Source: Flavobacterium macrobrachii (lineage in GTDB: Bacteria; Bacteroidota; Bacteroidia; Flavobacteriales; Flavobacteriaceae). Taken from it: 64,000 nucleotides of DNA. The position numbers were made by a program, and so were the translations under genes. Below are positions 42,358-50,216 of the stretch, in pieces. Location: NCBI RefSeq assembly GCF_014486675.1, contig NZ_JACTAC010000002.1:1-64000 (forward strand), written 5' to 3'. The notes beneath the pieces were generated by a model that saw nothing but the letters and a program-made list of their open reading frames with translations, was not told the DNA's origin and did not search any database. The stretch's first letter is position 1; each line of letters opens with the position of its first letter.

Positions 42358-44043
42358 TTATTCTTTACTTTCCACTTTTGCCCAAGTGTCTCTCAAGCCA
42401 ACTGTTTTATTAAAAACTAAGTTGGAAGGAGATGAGTCTTTATCAACACAAAAATAACCTAAACGTTGAAATTGAAATTGGTCTAAATTTTTTGCTGATT
42501 GTAAACTTGGTTCAACATATCCAGTAATGATTTCTAAAGAATTTGGATTGATGAACTCTTTAAAGTCGATTTCTTTATTTCCATCCGGACTTTCATTAGA
42601 AAATAATCGGTCATAACTGCGAACTTCAGCAGAAATAGCATGATTAATAGAAACCCAATGAATTGTTCCTTTTACTTTTCGTTGAGAAGCTTCTGTTCCA
42701 CTTCCGCTGCGAGAATCGGTATCATACGTACAGTGAATTTCAGTAATAGTTCCGTTTTCATCTTTTATAACACTTTCTCCTTTAATAATATACGCATTTT
42801 TTAAACGTACTTCTGTTCCTAATGTTAAACGGAAAAATTTCTTATTAGCTTCTTCTTGAAAATCTTCTCTTTCGATGTATAATTCCTTGGAAAAAGGCAC
42901 TTTTCTATATGTCATTACTTCTTCTTCCGGATTATTTTCGGCTTCAAGCCATTCTTCTTTTCCATTAGGATAATTGGTAATTACTAATTTTACTGGATTT
43001 AAAACTGCCATAACTCGTGGTGCGGTTTTGTTCAATTCTTCGCGAACGCAAAACTCCAAAAGTGAAACATCAATCAAGTTGGTTCGTTTTGCAATACCAA
43101 TAGTTTTAGCAAAATTACGAATTGCCATTGGCGGATAACCACGGCGACGCATTCCTGAAATGGTACTCATTCGCGGATCATCCCAACCATTAACATGCTT
43201 TTCTTCAACTAATTGCAATAATTTTCGTTTAGAAACTACAGTATGAGAAAGGTTTCTTCGAGCAAATTCTCTTTGCTTTGGACGCACTTTTGTTTCGTCA
43301 TAAACTTGGTCTAAAAACCAATCGTATAATTCTCTGTGAGGCAAAAATTCTAGTGTACAAAACGAGTGTGAAATTTGCTCTAAATAATCACTTTCACCAT
43401 GTGCCCAATCGTACATTGGATAAATACACCAATCATTTCCTGTACGATGATGTTGTTTTTTCAAAATACGATACATGATTGGATCACGCATCAACATATT
43501 GTTATGTGACATGTCAATTTTAGCACGAAGAATATGTGTTCCTTCTTCAAATTCGCCGTTTTTCATACGTTCAAAAAGGTCTAAATTTTCTTCAACCGAA
43601 CGATTTCTATAAGGAGAATTGGTTCCAACTTGAGTTGGTGTTCCTTTTTGTTTTGCCATTTCTTCAGAAGATTGACTGTCAACATAGGCTTTACCTTTTT
43701 TGATAAACTCAACAGCCCAATCATACAATTGTTGGAAATAATCAGAAGCATAACATTCATTTGCCCATTGATAACCCAACCATTCAATATCTTTTTTGAT
43801 AGCATCAACATATTCCTGTTCTTCTTTGGCTGGATTGGTATCGTCAAAACGTAAATTTACTGGCGACTGATAATCAATTCCTAATCCAAAATTTAAACAA
43901 ATTGCACTTGCATGACCAACATGCAAATAACCATTTGGTTCCGGCGGAAAACGAAAACGAAGCTTATCTTTTGATAAACCATTTTTCAAATCTTCCTCGA
44001 TAATTTGTTCTAAGAAATTCAGTGATTTTTCTTCTGTTGACAT
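42358..44043 (-). CDS. glnS: Glutaminyl-tRNA synthetase
   Basis: The 561-residue class I synthetase charges tRNA-Gln. The HIGH-type motif is FPPEPNGYLHVGHASAICLN near residue 31 and the KMSKS-type is TVVSKRKLLQLVEE near residue 271. The distal beta-barrel anticodon-binding domains are complete (WVSINHAISAEVRSYDRLF). With glnS present, the cell charges glutamine directly and does not rely on GatCAB for it. It is divergent from folB. Confidence 0.96.
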   Translation of the reverse strand: MSTEEKSLNFLEQIIEEDLKNGLSKDKLRFRFPPEPNGYLHVGHASAICLNFGLGIDYQSPVNLRFDDTNPAKEEQEYVDAIKKDIEWLGYQWANECYASDYFQQLYDWAVEFIKKGKAYVDSQSSEEMAKQKGTPTQVGTNSPYRNRSVEENLDLFERMKNGEFEEGTHILRAKIDMSHNNMLMRDPIMYRILKKQHHRTGNDWCIYPMYDWAHGESDYLEQISHSFCTLEFLPHRELYDWFLDQVYDETKVRPKQREFARRNLSHTVVSKRKLLQLVEEKHVNGWDDPRMSTISGMRRRGYPPMAIRNFAKTIGIAKRTNLIDVSLLEFCVREELNKTAPRVMAVLNPVKLVITNYPNGKEEWLEAENNPEEEVMTYRKVPFSKELYIEREDFQEEANKKFFRLTLGTEVRLKNAYIIKGESVIKDENGTITEIHCTYDTDSRSGSGTEASQRKVKGTIHWVSINHAISAEVRSYDRLFSNESPDGNKEIDFKEFINPNSLEIITGYVEPSLQSAKNLDQFQFQRLGYFCVDKDSSPSNLVFNKTVGLRDTWAKVESKE

Positions 44044-44062
44044 AGATATTTTGTAATTTTAG

Positions 44063-44070
44063 CAAAGATA
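44063..44070 (-). promoter_or_regulatory. -7 element of glnS
   Basis: On the minus strand TATCTTTG is a perfect -7 element 19 bp before the glnS start. No TTG is present at the expected -33 distance. Confidence 0.55.
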
Positions 44071-44124
44071 AAAAAGTTTGGAGTTTTCGGTTTACAGTTT
44101 ATAGTTTTCTTTTATAAACTTGCA

Positions 44125-44150
44125 ACTGAGACTGAAAACTGAGACTGAAA
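44125..44150. repeat. 13-bp tandem repeat pair in the glnS-folB gap
   Basis: ACTGAGACTGAAA occurs twice in exact tandem directly before the folB start. It shares the unit length and the ACTG/GACTG words with the pairs at 849-874 and 7048-7073. It fills the region where a folB promoter would be expected. Confidence 0.8.
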
Positions 44151-44159
44151 ACAAAAAAT

Positions 44160-44519
44160 ATGGGAACAATAAAATTACAAAATATACGAACTTTTTCATT
44201 TCACGGTTGTTTGGTAGAAGAGGCAAAGATAGGTTCTGACTATCGAGTTGATTTGGAAATTAAAACTGATTTGAGGAAATCTTCTTTATCAGATGAGTTA
44301 AAAGATACGGTTGATTATGTGCTTCTAAATAGGATAGTGGAAGAAGAAATGGCAATTCGCTCTAAATTATTAGAACATGTTGCACATCGAATTATAAAAA
44401 GGATTTTTGATGAAATACCTTCTGTTTCTAGAATTCTATTAGCGGTTTCAAAACTAAATCCACCAATTGGCGGTGATGTTGAAGCGGTTACAATTGAAAT
44501 GGAAGAATATCGAAATTAA
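44160..44519 (+). CDS. folB: Dihydroneopterin aldolase
   Basis: The 119-residue protein makes 6-hydroxymethyl-dihydropterin in folate synthesis. Family features are IKLQNIRTFSFHGCLVEEAKIGSDYRVDLEI at the N-terminus, DTVDYVLLNRIVEEEMAIRSKLLEHVAHRI with the conserved Glu, and LAVSKLNPPIGGDVEAVTIEM near the end. The length is normal. The tRNA-Cys gene follows in the same direction. Confidence 0.92.
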   Translation: MGTIKLQNIRTFSFHGCLVEEAKIGSDYRVDLEIKTDLRKSSLSDELKDTVDYVLLNRIVEEEMAIRSKLLEHVAHRIIKRIFDEIPSVSRILLAVSKLNPPIGGDVEAVTIEMEEYRN

Positions 44520-44555
44520 TTTTTAATTTTTAATTATAAATTATTAATTGTTTTA

Positions 44556-44563
44556 TATATTTG
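44556..44563 (+). promoter_or_regulatory. -7 element of tRNA-Cys
   Basis: TATATTTG is a perfect -7 element 10 bp before the tRNA 5' end, suggesting transcription from its own promoter apart from folB. Confidence 0.55.
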
Positions 44564-44573
44564 CCGTCCAACT

Positions 44574-44644
44574 GGCATCGTGGCCGAGCGGCTAGGCACC
44601 GGTCTGCAAAACCGTATACTCCGGTTCGAATCCGGACGATGCCT
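44574..44644 (+). tRNA. tRNA-Cys (GCA)
   Basis: The 71-nt gene folds as a cloverleaf. The acceptor stem is GGCATCG with CGATGCC, the T arm is CCGG-TTCGAAT-CCGG and the anticodon loop is CTGCAAA with anticodon GCA. The discriminator base is T, as expected for tRNA-Cys. CCA is not encoded. A terminator follows at once. Confidence 0.96.
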
Positions 44645-44645
44645 C

Positions 44646-44678
44646 AAAAACCTTCTAAGAAATTAGGAGGTTTTTTTT
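44646..44678 (+). terminator. Intrinsic terminator after tRNA-Cys
   Basis: AAAACCTTCTAA pairs with TTAGGAGGTTTT (one T-G wobble) over a GAAA loop and is followed by a T run. Confidence 0.85.
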
Positions 44679-44707
44679 ATTGTAAATTTTTAGAAAAAAT
44701 TAAAGAA

Positions 44708-45397
44708 TTAGTCTTCTTTTTCTAATTGTTCAAAAGCAGAATTTACAATCTTTCTTTCTTGTGGAAACCAAGCTTGTGATAGTAAAACTACACCACAAAT
44801 AATCAAAACAATACTGATAAATTTTTTGATTAAAAGAATGTTTTTTGGGTTTAGTTTATTACGTAATTGTTTAGCTAATAATATTTTAAAAATATCAGTA
44901 ATAAAATAACTAACAATTAATGTGGAGAAAAAAGTAATCATTCGTGATGCTTTTAACTCTAACTGTGGACCAATTGTAATTAGAATTGCCAACCAAAATC
45001 CAAGTACACCAATATTGATAAAATTCAGGAAGAAACCTTTAATAAAAAGTGAAAAATAATTGGTTTTAGCGAGTTCTTTTGGATCAATTTCATCTAAACT
45101 TTTCTTGGATTCTTTTTTGTTTTTTACAAATGAAATAATTCCATAAGTAAGCATTACTAATCCACCAAAAATGAATAATGCAGGATCATCTTTTATACTT
45201 TGTATTAATCGATAACTACTGAAAAAAGCAATTAAAATAAAAACAATATCAGCAACAACAACGCCTAAATCAAAAACAACTGCTGCTCTAAATCCTTTAA
45301 CGACACTTGTTTCTAGTAATACAAAAAAAACTGGTCCAATCATAAAACTTAGAAGGAAACCAAGCGGAATGGCAGATAAAATATCGTTTAATATCAA
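44708..45397 (-). CDS. LysE family amino-acid exporter-like protein
   Basis: The 229-residue integral membrane protein has about six hydrophobic segments. The N-terminal ALP-like region is AIPLGFLLSFMIGPVFFVLLETSVVKGFRAA, the LysE/RhtB signature. The cargo is unknown; relatives export amino acids. The loop after the third segment is longer and charged (KKESKKSLDEIDPKELAK). It ends 29 bp from the tRNA terminator on the other strand. Confidence 0.88.
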   Translation of the reverse strand: MILNDILSAIPLGFLLSFMIGPVFFVLLETSVVKGFRAAVVFDLGVVVADIVFILIAFFSSYRLIQSIKDDPALFIFGGLVMLTYGIISFVKNKKESKKSLDEIDPKELAKTNYFSLFIKGFFLNFINIGVLGFWLAILITIGPQLELKASRMITFFSTLIVSYFITDIFKILLAKQLRNKLNPKNILLIKKFISIVLIICGVVLLSQAWFPQERKIVNSAFEQLEKED

Positions 45398-45429
45398 GTG
45401 ATTGTTTTTTAGTAATTTGTAAAAAGTAG

Positions 45430-45482
45430 TTAGTAAATAGCAAATTTAATGTAAAAATAAAAATAAAAAAACTATTTACTAA
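45430..45482. repeat. Inverted repeat between the GIN-domain gene and lysE
   Basis: TTAGTAAATAG (45430-45440) pairs exactly with CTATTTACTAA (45472-45482). Beyond the arms come further TAATTACT/AGTAGT words, and similar AGTAATTAGTAAAT words recur near 48440. It probably ends transcription of the GIN-domain gene. Confidence 0.5.
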
Positions 45483-45505
45483 TCACTAATTACTCTTTAG
45501 TTATC

Positions 45506-46171
45506 TTATTTTGCTTCGCTTATATTTCCGCCAGCAACAACTTTTTGATTGATTTGTTTTGGCTTACCATAAATAGTAATATCGCCACCAGCACGAACTT
45601 TTGCATCAACAAAATCGCTTGCAAAAATATCCGCTTCACCGCCAGCATTTGCAGTAATAGTGGTTTGATTTGTCTTTAAATCTTTACCTTCATAAATTCC
45701 TCCAGAATTGGCTAAAACATCTTGATTTACAGCATTTCCTGAGACTTCAATTTTTGAACCGTTCGCCACTCTGGCGGTTAATTTTTGAACATCTAGTTTC
45801 AATTTAACTTCTGAACCTTCTTTTACTTTTATGTCAAATGCTACGGTTTTTATTTCATCGCCACAGGCAATTCTTGAACCTTCATTAGCTTCAACTGCGT
45901 CGATATTTTTATAATAAAGCGTTACCGAAATATCATCTCCTTTTAGCATTTTACTCAATGGCATTCTTATTTTTAATTCACCATTTTTATTTACAAATTC
46001 CACTTCGTTTGCTGCTTTTCCATCGATTACAGCTTTATTTTCGTTGCTTTTTACTAAGAAAACGTCTATTTGATCAAATGAAGTTACTTTAGTAAAATCA
46101 CCTACATTTTTTTCTGTTTGTCCAAATGTTAATGAACTGAATACTAATAAACTATAAACTAACTTTTTCAT
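45506..46171 (-). CDS. Head GIN domain (DUF2807) secreted protein
   Basis: The 221-residue protein has a signal peptide (MKKLVYSLLVFSSLTFGQ). The mature part is a repetitive beta-helix: short strands alternate with Gly/Asn turns (EVSGNAVNQDVLANSGGIYEGKDL, ITANAGGEADIFASDFVDAKVRAGGDITIYG), the putative auto-transporter adhesin, head GIN family. It is probably exported to the periplasm or surface. The function of the family is not established. Confidence 0.87.
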   Translation of the reverse strand: MKKLVYSLLVFSSLTFGQTEKNVGDFTKVTSFDQIDVFLVKSNENKAVIDGKAANEVEFVNKNGELKIRMPLSKMLKGDDISVTLYYKNIDAVEANEGSRIACGDEIKTVAFDIKVKEGSEVKLKLDVQKLTARVANGSKIEVSGNAVNQDVLANSGGIYEGKDLKTNQTTITANAGGEADIFASDFVDAKVRAGGDITIYGKPKQINQKVVAGGNISEAK

Positions 46172-46191
46172 AAATTTTGAATTTTATAAAG

Positions 46192-46215
46192 CACTTCGAC
46201 TGCGCTCAGAATGAC
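46192..46215. repeat. Single copy of a CTTCGACTGCGCTCAG-type dispersed repeat
   Basis: The stretch around CTTCGACTGCGCTCAG is much more GC-rich than the surrounding spacer. It matches a short word that I recall as common between genes of Flavobacterium relatives. Only one copy was seen in this window. It lies between rnr and the GIN-domain gene. Confidence 0.45.
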
Positions 46216-46225
46216 AAAAATATAC

Positions 46226-48406
46226 CTATTCATTTCTTCTAATAAAGTGAAAATCCAATTGTTTTTTAACCAAATCGGCAGTTTTTACTTTTACATAAAC
46301 TTCATCTCCAAGTTGTAGTAAACCTTTAGAAACTTGTCCAACCAATGCATACTGCTTTTCATCAAAAACATAATAATCTTCTTTTATTTCACGAATTCGA
46401 ACCATTCCTTCGCATTTATTTTCGATAATTTCTACATAAATTCCCCATTCGGTTACACCTGAAATTACGCCTAAAAATTCCTGGTCTTTGTGATCTTGCA
46501 TGTATTTAACTTGCATGTATTTCACAGAATCTCTTTCGGCTTGTGCAGCTAAACCTTCCATATCGCTTGAATGAGCACATTTTTCTTCGTAAATTTCAGC
46601 ATCGGCAGATTTTCCTCCATCTAAATAAAATTGCAATAATCGATGCACCATTACATCGGGATATCTTCGAATTGGCGATGTGAAATGACTATAATAATCA
46701 AAAGCTAATCCATAATGACCAATATTTTCAGTTGAATATTTTGCTTTACTCATACTTCGAATGGTTAACGTATCGACTAAATTTTGTTCTTTTTTACCAT
46801 TTACCTCATTCAATAAATTGTTTAATGATTTTGAAATATCTTGTTTGGATTTCATATTGATTGAATAACCAAATTTCGAAATAACTGTTTGAAGGTTTAT
46901 CAATTTATCTTCATTAGGTTCATCGTGAATTCTATACACAAAAGTCTTCTTTTGTTTTCCAATAAATTCAGCTACTTTTCGATTGGCTAAAAGCATAAAT
47001 TCTTCAATCAAATGATTAGCATCTTTAGAAACTTTAAAGAAAACGCCAACAGGTTCAGCTTCTTCATTTAAATTGAATTTTACTTCTACTTTATCAAACG
47101 AAATTGCGCCAGCTGCCATTCTTTTTCTACGAAGAATTTTAGCTAATTCGTCTAATTTTAAAGTTGCTTCAACGATTGGTTTTGGAACTTGATATTCCTT
47201 TCCGGTAAGAGAAATTTCAGCCGGAATTACATCTGTTTTAGTTTCAATAATTTGCTGTGCTTCTTCATAAGCAAATCGTTGATCCGAATAAATCACGGTT
47301 CGACCAAACCATTGATTGACAACTTCTGCTTTTGGAGTTAATTCAAAAATAGCTGAAAATGTATATTTTTCTTCATGTGGACGAAGTGAACAAGCAAAAT
47401 TTGATAAAACTTCCGGTAACATTGGAACAACTCTATCCACTAAATATACTGAAGTTGCTCTGTTATACGCTTCATCATCCAAAATTGTTCCTTCTTGTAA
47501 ATAATGAGAAACATCGGCAATATGAACACCAATTTCAAAATTTCCGTTGTCTAAAACTTGAAACGATAATGCATCATCAAAATCTTTTGCATCTTTTGGA
47601 TCAATAGTAAATGTTAATACATCGCGCATGTCACGACGTTTTGCTATTTCATCAGCAGTAATTGAAGTGTCTAATTTATTAGCATAAGCATCAACTTCAA
47701 TAGGAAAATCATAAGGCAAACCATATTCGGCTAGAATCGCATGAATTTCAGTGTTATGTTCGCCTGGTTTTCCTAGAACTTTAATAACGGAACCAAAAGG
47801 AGAATCGGCTTTTGCTGGCCAATCTTCTAGTTTTACTAATACAACATCACCGTGTTGAGCATCGGCTAATTTATTTTTTGGAATAAAAATATCAGTGTAC
47901 ATTTTAGCATTGGCAGTCGTGACAAATCCAAAATTCTTTTGAATATCAATAACACCAACAAACTCTGTTTTATGTCTTTCAATAATTTCAATTACTTCTG
48001 CTTCTGGTTTTCTAGAACTTCTTCTATTATAAACATAGGCTTTCACTTTATCGCCATCTAAAGCATGATTCAAATTTATAAACGGAATATAAACATCATT
48101 CTCTAATTCATCACAAACAAAATATCCTGCTTTTCTAGAAGTCATATCAACAACACCTTCATAATATTGCTGGCTAGATGCTTTAACTAAATACTTTCCA
48201 GGTTCGGATTCAATAATCAACTTTTGAGCTGCAAGGATTTTTAAATCTTTAATAATTTCGTTTCTACTTTTAGTATCATCGACTTCAAGAATAGCAGCTA
48301 TTTGTTTGTAATTGAATGGTTTATTGGCATTTTTTGATAATATTTTAAATATCTTTTCGGAAAATGTTTTCTCTTTTTTTCCAAATTTTTTTGGTTTCTT
48401 ACTCAT
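46226..48406 (-). CDS. rnr: Ribonuclease R
   Basis: The 726-residue 3'-5' exoribonuclease degrades structured RNA. Domains in order are an N-terminal winged helix (PFNYKQIAAILEVDD), cold-shock domains (about 70-220), the RNB catalytic domain with the metal site TFTIDPKDAKDFDDALSF near residue 270, SPIRRYPDVMVHRLLQ near 580, and a C-terminal S1 domain (FLGVISGVTEWGIYVEIIE). It is the last leftward gene before the candidate origin. Confidence 0.95.
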   Translation of the reverse strand: MSKKPKKFGKKEKTFSEKIFKILSKNANKPFNYKQIAAILEVDDTKSRNEIIKDLKILAAQKLIIESEPGKYLVKASSQQYYEGVVDMTSRKAGYFVCDELENDVYIPFINLNHALDGDKVKAYVYNRRSSRKPEAEVIEIIERHKTEFVGVIDIQKNFGFVTTANAKMYTDIFIPKNKLADAQHGDVVLVKLEDWPAKADSPFGSVIKVLGKPGEHNTEIHAILAEYGLPYDFPIEVDAYANKLDTSITADEIAKRRDMRDVLTFTIDPKDAKDFDDALSFQVLDNGNFEIGVHIADVSHYLQEGTILDDEAYNRATSVYLVDRVVPMLPEVLSNFACSLRPHEEKYTFSAIFELTPKAEVVNQWFGRTVIYSDQRFAYEEAQQIIETKTDVIPAEISLTGKEYQVPKPIVEATLKLDELAKILRRKRMAAGAISFDKVEVKFNLNEEAEPVGVFFKVSKDANHLIEEFMLLANRKVAEFIGKQKKTFVYRIHDEPNEDKLINLQTVISKFGYSINMKSKQDISKSLNNLLNEVNGKKEQNLVDTLTIRSMSKAKYSTENIGHYGLAFDYYSHFTSPIRRYPDVMVHRLLQFYLDGGKSADAEIYEEKCAHSSDMEGLAAQAERDSVKYMQVKYMQDHKDQEFLGVISGVTEWGIYVEIIENKCEGMVRIREIKEDYYVFDEKQYALVGQVSKGLLQLGDEVYVKVKTADLVKKQLDFHFIRRNE

Positions 48407-48517
48407 TATATCTTTTCTAATATTGCTGAAAATTACGAAATAGTAATTAGTAAATTGTAATTAATGATTAGTTTTAATTAAAAAATAACATTTATTACCT
48501 TTATAAAAAATCATAAA

Positions 48518-48751
48518 ATGAAGAATTTCATCACGATTGCAGTATTTAATTTTCCACAAGAAATTGTAGTTCTGAAATCTATTTTAGAAAACGAAGGTAT
48601 TGTTCATTACTTCGAAAATGAAACGATTATTTCTGTTGATCCTTTTGCAAGCATTGCTTTTGGTGGAATTAAACTAAAAATTCATCCCAACGATATAGAA
48701 ATGGTTCAAATGATATTAGATAACCTCAATTCTAATTTAGAAATTGTGTAA
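48518..48751 (+). CDS. DUF2007 domain protein
   Basis: The 77-residue protein matches the small DUF2007 fold: FITIAVFNFPQEIVVLKSILENEGIVHYFENE then a GIKLKIHPNDIEMVQMIL ending. It is cytosolic and of unknown role. It is divergent from rnr and is the first rightward gene at the point where gene direction switches. A near-consensus TACCTTTA -7 element lies at 48496-48503. Confidence 0.82.
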   Translation: MKNFITIAVFNFPQEIVVLKSILENEGIVHYFENETIISVDPFASIAFGGIKLKIHPNDIEMVQMILDNLNSNLEIV

Positions 48752-48915
48752 AATAAAAATTCATTTTTACTAAAATTTAAAAGTTGTCAACATATATTAA
48801 AAACAACAAAAAATAATTTTAAAAAATTTAAAAAAAATGATGGTTATTATAGTGTGTTAATAGTTACAATAACTTTTTTAGAAAATACATCTTTTAAAAG
48901 TTATCTATAGTTATA

Positions 48916-49043
48916 AACAGAAATTAACAATGTAAATAAATTGTAAAGTTCTAAAAATGAATTAAATTTTAGTTTTTATTAACAGTTGTTAACATATGAA
49001 AAAATAGTGAAAATGATAATAAGTTTAGTTGTTAATTTCTGTT
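48916..49043. repeat. 15-bp inverted repeat inside the candidate origin
   Basis: AACAGAAATTAACAA (48916-48930) is the exact reverse complement of TTGTTAATTTCTGTT (49029-49043). The 98 bp between them contain several more TTAACA motifs, including a palindromic TGTTAACA. The symmetry suggests paired protein-binding sites. Confidence 0.7.
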
Positions 49044-49376
49044 GAAAACCATGTTGAAAATGCTGATAAATTTTCCAAAAAAAAGCGAAACTAAATTTGA
49101 TTTTTTTAATTCAATTTTTGATTAGAAAAAAAAGAAATACAACCAAAAAAAACTTCTAATTTTCTATCCAAAGTTGTTAACAATTGATGTTAAATTAAGG
49201 TTAACTGAATATCAGATAATTACAAAACACTATTAACATACTATAATTTTAACATTTATTATAAATTTTATTTAATGATTTTGAGATAGTTATAAAAAAT
49301 AAACAACGATAATTTTTTATTATATTTTAATTATCAAGTAGTTAGAATAAACATAAAAATAAACCAATACTTTACC

Positions 49377-49384
49377 TAAATTTG
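49377..49384 (+). promoter_or_regulatory. -7 element of rpiB
   Basis: TAAATTTG matches the -7 consensus 26 bp before the rpiB start. No TTG lies at the -33 position. Confidence 0.45.
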
Positions 49385-49410
49385 TAACATAAAACAACAC
49401 ACAAAATACA

Positions 49411-49842
49411 ATGAAAATCTCTATTGGAAACGATCATGCTGGACCAGATTATAAAATCGCCATTGTTAACTATTTACAATCCAAAGGATACGAAATTTTA
49501 AATCACGGAACCGATACTTTCGATAGCGTTGATTATCCAGATTTTGGCCATCCAGTTGCAATTGATGTTGAAACAGGAAAAGCTGATTTAGGAATTGTAA
49601 TTTGTGGTTCTGGAAACGGTATTGCAATGACTGCTAATAAACACCAAGGCATTCGTTGCGCACTTTGTTGGACAAAAGAAATTTCAGCGCTAGCTCGCCA
49701 ACACAACAATGCAAACGTAGTAAGTATTCCGGCACGATTTACTTCTATTCAACAAGCTGTTGAAATTGTGGATACATTTTTAACTACCGATTTTGAAGGC
49801 GGAAGACATGCTAATCGAGTAAATAAAATAGCTTGTTCGTAA
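49411..49842 (+). CDS. rpiB: Ribose 5-phosphate isomerase B
   Basis: The 143-residue enzyme interconverts ribulose 5-phosphate and ribose 5-phosphate. LacAB/RpiB motifs are IGNDHAGPDYK, DSVDYPDFGHPVA, LGIVICGSGNGIAMTANK with the catalytic Cys, and HNNANVVSIPARFT. The length is typical. It is the first gene to the right of the candidate origin and is directly followed by a small membrane-protein gene with no gap. Confidence 0.95.
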   Translation: MKISIGNDHAGPDYKIAIVNYLQSKGYEILNHGTDTFDSVDYPDFGHPVAIDVETGKADLGIVICGSGNGIAMTANKHQGIRCALCWTKEISALARQHNNANVVSIPARFTSIQQAVEIVDTFLTTDFEGGRHANRVNKIACS

Positions 49843-50184
49843 ATGAAAGAATTTTTAAATAATATTGACAGTCAAATTTTAATTAGTAGAAAGATTGCTC
49901 TTTTTACTTTTTTATTAAGTTCTTTGATTATCACTACATATTATTTTACAAATTTTCATGGTATCATTTATTTAGGTCTATTTTTTTTATTAATCGCTGT
50001 ACCAATAAATACGTTTATATCTTTTGTATTAATTATCAGTATTTTCAGGAATAAAAATGAAATTAAACCAATTCTATTTTCATTATTTTTAATTCTAATT
50101 AATTTACCGTTTGGTCTTTTTTACATGAAAATAGGATTTGATATATATGATGCAGTAACTTATTCCAATGGACTGATAAATTAA
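49843..50184 (+). CDS. Hypothetical small membrane protein
   Basis: The 113-residue protein has three hydrophobic segments (about 18-36, 42-68 and 76-95) and is otherwise unrecognised. Its start codon follows the rpiB stop directly, so it is translationally coupled with rpiB. It is rich in Ile, Phe and Leu and has no charged motif of note. Confidence 0.68.
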   Translation: MKEFLNNIDSQILISRKIALFTFLLSSLIITTYYFTNFHGIIYLGLFFLLIAVPINTFISFVLIISIFRNKNEIKPILFSLFLILINLPFGLFYMKIGFDIYDAVTYSNGLIN

Positions 50185-50216
50185 TCTAATCAGTATTTAA
50201 TACAATTTAACAAAGT

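Larger units (their letters stand above)
48752..49410. other. Candidate chromosomal replication origin (oriC)
   Basis: This 659-bp stretch has no gene on either strand and is extremely AT-rich. It holds about ten TTAACA/TGTTAA motifs (for example 48855, 48925, 48979, 48987, 49030, 49175, 49188, 49233, 49249). Two of these are perfect TGTTAACA palindromes (48987-48994, 49175-49182). Nonamers two changes from the DnaA box TTATCCACA occur at 48901 (TTATCTATA), 48911 (TTATAAACA) and 48976 (TTATTAACA). Gene direction flips from mainly leftward to almost wholly rightward here, and three parS sites lie 15-17 kb away. dnaA itself is not in the window. Confidence 0.6.

Noticed and set aside
44084-44150. 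Short repeats here and in other spacers as a CRISPR array
   Set aside because: Units are adjacent without unique spacers of constant length, and no cas genes are present. They are tandem and palindromic repeats.
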